NCBI GenBank assembly: GCA_009809945.1
Contig: WTPW01000442.1
Span: 352,422 to 416,421 of the forward strand
Direction: 5' to 3'
Length of the DNA stretch: 64,000 bases
Source: Gigaspora margarita
Taxonomy: Eukaryota > Glomeromycota > Glomeromycetes > Diversisporales > Gigasporaceae
Positions 59,454 through 64,000 of this stretch are shown here, one piece after another (within the stretch, counting starts at the first letter, position 1; each line of letters opens with the position of its first letter). The notes beneath the pieces are model-generated. The model was not told the DNA's origin. It did no database searches and worked only from the letters and a program-made list of their open reading frames with translations. A program made the translations under genes and the position numbers.

Positions 59454-61640
59454 ATGTTTCAAGGAATGAAAGTCACTGCAAAAAAAAGTTCAAAGAAGAA
59501 CTCAAGCAAGAAGTCTAATAGGGGAAGGGCATCTCTAGAAGAAACAAGGGGTTTTAAACTAACTCAAAACTTTTCAGATTGATTTGATAATCTCGGAATT
59601 GGTGGTTCTAATACTTAAGAAAATTTTGAATACTTCTGAACGTATTTAAAAGTTTTTAAACATATTCTTTTAATTTTTAATATTTTATTAATTATAATAT
59701 ATTTAAATAAAATTACAAGCAAGAACCTTAGCTAAGATTATCGAAAACCAAGGAAAAATTCTTTACCAACTTCAANAACTTAACTCTAAAGTCAGGAGAC
59801 TAGAAAATTGGTTTAAAGAAATAGAGGAGAAAATGAATAATAATTTCGATTTTACTAATGAAAAAACATTCAAAGAAGTAATTATTTTAAGTTTAAATTT
59901 TTTTTTAATAATATTATAAATCATTTAAAGTTATTTAATATTTATAAATATCATTTAATAAATTTTATTAAAGGACACCATTAAAGGGGTGGCCAGAATA
60001 TTAATCGAAAAATCTATTTATCCTACAGAAGACCAGATAAAATCAGAAGTAGAAAATTATGTATGAGCAAATTATGAAGATAATTTATGAAAGTTTACAT
60101 TGACTCAGTAGAATTCATATTATATAAAGAATTTTTACAAACCAGTAAAACCTTTTTATTTAATTTATATGTTTTTTTTATTTTTGAATATATTCGAAAT
60201 ATTTAAAAATATTTTGAAATTATTTGCCTTTTTTTAATTATTGCATTTTACTAATAATATATTTTAGCTTTTGGAAAAGTTTAGAGCTTTGCGGGGTACT
60301 TTGACAACCAAGATTAAATCATTTACATTTTTCGTATTTGGAAACCTTTTAGAACCAATTAATAATTGTGCTTTACCCGAAACAGTTCTAAAATAGAAAC
60401 GATCAGAAAAAACCAATACATGCTACCAGCGGCTATTCGATAAGATAAAAGATTCGGAAGTAACCTATATGGTTAAAATTTAACCAAAATTTGGCCTTCT
60501 GGAGATGACTCTAAAGAAAATATAGCATATGCTATAGCCGTAGCTCAAGCAATGCTTAATTCGAAATACGAAAAAATAATGATGTCTGATACTGCCATTA
60601 AACATAAGATTGCAAAAAATTTGATAAGTATTTATTAATATTTTTATTGATTTTTTTTAAATTAATTTAAATAATTCAAATTGTTTCGAAACAAATAGGA
60701 CATCTTAAAACATAACACGGGATTTTTATTATCAAGATCTAAAGATGAAACAGAAAAAAAAATCTAATGAAGAATCTGATAATGTTGAAAAAGTATAAAT
60801 AATTTTTAATTAATTTAATTAANTTTNAAATATTATTTTCTGATATAAATTATTCTAATTATTTAGGAACCAGTTAGGAAACGTAAAAATAAATCAAAGA
60901 AAATCAGCAAGGTTTTATATTTAATATAGTTGTAATTATGTCAAAATTATTTAATATTTATAAATATTTTTTAGACATATAAAAGGCCAAGAGTGGGTAA
61001 GAAAAAAAGATTTATAAAATATTTTATTTTATTTCAAACATATTTGAATTTTTGCAAAACTATTAAATTAAAAATTTAGAAACCTCTGAAAAAGAGCGGG
61101 AAGATCAGGAAGATTTGCTAGAAGATCTGAAAGAAACTGAAAAAGAGCCAGAAGATTATGATTCTAATAATGTTGAAAAAGTATAAATAGTTTTTAATTA
61201 ATTTAATTAACTTCGAAATATTATTTTTTATTGATATAAATTATTCTAATTATTTAGGAACCAGTTAAAAAATGAATATTTCTAAGAAATTCAGCAAGGT
61301 TTGAATATTTAATATAGTTGTAATTATGTCAAAATTATTTAATATTTATAAATATTTTTTAATTACCGGTATTAAAAGGCCAAGAGTTGGTAAGAAAAAA
61401 GATTTATAAGTTATTTTGAATTGTTTCAAACACATTTGAATATTTGCAAAACTATTAAATTGATTTGAAAATTTAAAAACCTCCAAAATAGAGCAAGAAG
61501 ATCAGGAAGTATTGTCAAAAGATTCGAACGAAGCTGAAAAAGAGCCAGAAGATAATGATCCTACATCCTCAATAGCTTCCAGTTCCTCATCCTCGGATGA
61601 TAATGATTCGAAAAAAGAAACAGATGAAAATGATGAGTAA
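59454..61640 (+). pseudogene. Gene Y: paralogue of gene X with duplicated 3' exons
   Basis: Exons: 59,454 to about 59,612; 59,720-59,877; 59,974-60,144 (171 nt, as in X); 60,268-60,627; about 60,699-60,792; 60,867-60,911 (EPVRKRKNKSKKISK); small exon near 60,974 (TYKRPRVGKK); duplicated versions from about 61,080; last exon ends SSIASSSSSSDDND then KKETDENDE and TAA at 61,638. Exon 2 is coiled-coil-like (LNSKVRRLENWFKEIEEKM); exon 3 GVARILIEKSIYPTEDQIKS; exon 4 FFVFGNLLEPINN and AYAIAVAQAMLNSKYEKIMM, matching X. Stops: TGA in exon 1 and twice in exon 3, TAG in exons 3 and 4, mostly where X or the E fragment suggests Trp; one TAA and a one-base shift in exon 4. Basic motifs and acidic Ser tail suggest a nuclear protein. 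Function unknown. Confidence 0.7.
60770..61560 (+). repeat. About 388-bp tandem duplication of exon-intron units in gene Y
   Basis: AATGTTGAAAAAGTATAAAT occurs at 60,781 and 61,169. The following intron, the EPV(R/K)K exon, the next intron and the KRPRVGKK exon are all repeated with few changes, and a third partial unit (AAAGAGCCAGAAGATAATGA) starts near 61,539. Both exons and introns are included, so this is DNA duplication, not retrocopying. Confidence 0.85.
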
Positions 61641-61817
61641 AAGTTTTTTGTTTTTTGTTTTGTTTTTTTTTATACAAATAATGCTGCATTTATTTTTTTA
61701 TATTTTTTTTTAGCTTTTTTTATATATAACATTTAAAATTTTATAATAAAGTTATTAAAAAATATAGTTTTAAGCTATAAAATTTATAGTATTGTTTATT
61801 TAAATTATATAGTAAAT

Positions 61818-63515
61818 TTCGCAAACTTGAAATTTTCAAATTACAAGATCAGATTAGATCTTTTGTTTATATTAGATCTTCTATTTTCTTTTTATTTTTC
61901 GCTTGTTGCACTTTACAAGAACACGGACCTTTGCAAGAAAATAAACAAATTTTTAAAACCTTCGCAAGCCAACCCATATTTTAGGACTAGAAAACCAAGC
62001 TGGATTGGTAGATCTGTAATCTGGTTTGCGCATTAGATGATTTTTTGAATTAGTTCGAAATAGTTCGATGAAGTTCTTATTTTGTACCACAAGATCAGAT
62101 TAGATCTTTTGTTTATAATTAGATTTTCTATTTTGTTTTTTTTTACTTTTTTGTTTTTATTCATTTTTTATTTTCGTTTCACTTTTTGTTTTTATTTCAT
62201 TTTTTTTTTGTTTTCATTTTAATTTTTTCAAAATTTTTTTTATTTATTTATTTTTTAATTTTTTTTCATCTTATTTTTATTTCGGCTCTTTACAAGAACA
62301 TCTTTCAAGAAAACAAACAACTTTTTGAAACCTTGCACATGCAAACCTACTTCTGACACTTTGCAAGAATACACAACTAATGTCTCCAGCAATTTCTAAA
62401 ATTTCAAGAATGCTTCTTTAAAGAATAAATGTTTAGTTAGGACTTTATTTATTTTTTCATTTGACATAATTTGTTTTTGTTTTTTTGGTTTTGTTTTTTT
62501 AAATTTGGTTTATTAATTTATTTTATTCTGGCACTTTGTGAGAAAAGAACTCTTACTTTCTGGCGCTTTGCAAGAAACCAACCCAGACTATTTCGGCTCT
62601 TCACGACTTTTTTGGCATTTTACAAGAATATTAATGCAGCTTTACAATTTCTGAATTTGCAAAAACACGCACTCTTACTTCAGAGAAATGAAGATTTTGG
62701 GCTTCATTTTTTTTTTTATTAGTTTTCTTATACTTTTTGTTTTTTTGTTAGTTTTTTTTTTACTTATTTTTTTTATTTTATTTATTTCTGACTTCTTTGA
62801 CACTTTGCGACTTTTCTGGCACTTTACAAGAATATCAGCTTTAGCTTCTCTGGCACTTTGCAAGAACATTTTAGATTTCTCCGGCAATTTGCAAGAACAC
62901 CAACACTTCTAAGAAATTTTTTTTATTTTATTCACTTCTTTGAAGTATTTAGAAAAAGACGATAGAAAACAAAGAAGTGAAGATAATAGCTAACTGTGGT
63001 GTGAGTGAAAATAAGTGTATAGGGTTAGTTTTTTGTATATAGTAATAGAATTAGATGTGACGAAGTGCGAAAATAGTTTAAAATATTTGTAATAATGTAA
63101 AAATAATACTATATAATAATGTAATATTAATTAAAATGTATATTTAATAAATGTAAATTATAATGTATAATATATAATAATAATAAATAAATATAAAATT
63201 TTATAATAAATACTGAAATATTGCGAAAACCTATAAAAAAGCATGATTATGTGAATATGTATATCGTTAATTTATTTTTTTAAAAAATTTTTATATAGTC
63301 AGCCAATCATTACATTCCTTTTATAAAAGGGAGGATCAAAAATAATAAATAATTAATTAAAAAAATATCGCAAAACAATGTGAATACATTGCATAATATG
63401 CAAAATATTATATCCTGCGACCCTTTTTTTATTTGATCTATTTTGCAATATTTAGCAATATATTTCGAAATATTCTGAAATAAATACCGTAATATTACTG
63501 TAATATAATGTAATA
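61818..63515 (+). mobile_element. T-rich CATCAGC-TIR element, copy G (rearranged)
   Basis: Lacks the left tip. The AGATCAGATTAGATCTTTTG block occurs twice (about 61,846 and 62,093), the first placed before the TTTTAGGACTAGAAAACCAAG block (61,979), so the left part is rearranged. GGCACTTTG(C/T)RAGAA units at 62,528-62,580, 62,815 and 62,850-62,870. The right subterminal part has GTAATATTACTGTAATAT as in C and D and stops at TACATCA where copy H starts. No transposase. Confidence 0.78.
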
Positions 63516-64000
63516 CATCAGCAAAATAAATATATGAAATCTTTCGAAAGAAATTGCATGCCAAAATTTTTTGAAAGAATTGCAATAGACGCGAAATCTT
63601 TCGAAAGATGCGCAATCTTTCGAAAGATTTAAGCATGCATTTTTTTCAAAATATTTTGAAATAAATTTTGAAATATTTAGAAATAAATTGCGAAATAGGG
63701 CAAATATAAAAATGCACCTCTGTACCTAATTATCCCCCTCCGGGGTCGCAGGAGTTAATTATTCACATATTATCAAATTTTTTAAAAAAATAAATAAATG
63801 ATATACATATTCACATATTCATGCTTTTGCAAATATTTGAACGTTATTTGCATGATATTGCAATTTAATATAAAATTATATATATTTTTTTATTATTTAT
63901 TATTATACATTATACATATTTTAAATTTATTTTAAATTAAATATACTGTACATTTTTATTCAATATTACATATTTTATTATATATTATTATACAAAAAAA
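63516..64000 (-). mobile_element. T-rich CATCAGC-TIR element, copy H (reverse, runs off the window)
   Basis: Tip CATCAGCAAAATAAATATATG preceded by TA, then TCTTTCGAAAGA(T) palindromes as in copy B. From 63,700 it is the inverse of the right part of the family (GATATACATATTCACATATTC against GAATATGTATATCATTTAT in C). Inserted at the right end of copy G. Confidence 0.82.

Noticed and set aside
43605-61640. A genetic code in which TGA means Trp
   Set aside because: TAG also replaces Trp at several sites, normal TGG Trp codons are common in the same genes, and other G:C to A:T changes accompany them, so mutation is the better explanation.

Overview
This is a very AT-rich eukaryotic window made almost entirely of transposable elements inserted into one another. 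It also holds two decayed members of one unrecognised intron-containing gene family and a captured kinase-like fragment. I see no rRNA, functional tRNA, operon or CRISPR. The best host guess is a repeat-rich fungus, most likely an arbuscular mycorrhizal (Glomeromycotina-like) genome. That rests on extreme AT content, short GT-AG introns of about 70-330 bp, a Plavaka-type transposase (mainly fungal), three APE-RT-RNase H LINEs, and a kinase tail plus leucine-rich repeat like those expanded in these fungi. It is an inference, not proven.

Layout. 1-12,965: a foldback element split by LINE-1 (+, 782-12,422, 15-bp target duplication). LINE-1 itself holds a TIR element, a pogo-like MITE and copy A of a T-rich TIR family. 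13,344-15,147: copy B of that family. 16,467-24,743: LINE-2 (-, 16-bp target duplication), holding a 1.6-kb TIR element that carries a long tRNA-headed SINE, and a TA-flanked MITE. 24,855-28,545: two MITEs, a 2.4-kb PIF/Harbinger-like element with a minisatellite passenger, and a second SINE-like unit. 28,556-37,550: copies C, D and E of the T-rich family around a satellite block that also contains an 891-bp hairpin element. 37,933-39,183: short TIR and tandem repeats. 39,331-43,367: a 4-kb PIF-like element containing a hAT-type element that carries kinase and LRR gene pieces, which in turn contains a MITE.

43,605-53,568: gene X, an exon-intron gene interrupted by a MITE in exon 4 and by the nearly whole LINE-3 (+, 45,253-53,170) in its last intron. 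54,400-57,655: a Plavaka-type transposase gene (-). 57,952-58,585: two MITEs with clear target duplications. 59,454-61,640: gene Y, a paralogue of X with duplicated 3' exons. 61,818-64,000: copies G and H of the T-rich family.

Three themes stand out. First, X and Y share exon boundaries (exon 3 is 171 nt in both), and a piece of the same exon sits inside T-rich copy E between direct repeats, so the gene family and the transposon family have exchanged sequence. Second, copies of the T-rich family share tips and body but carry different subterminal palindrome sets. Third, decay of LINEs and genes is dominated by G:C to A:T transitions, with many Trp codons changed to TGA or TAG. All calls come from reading the sequence; no database search was run.
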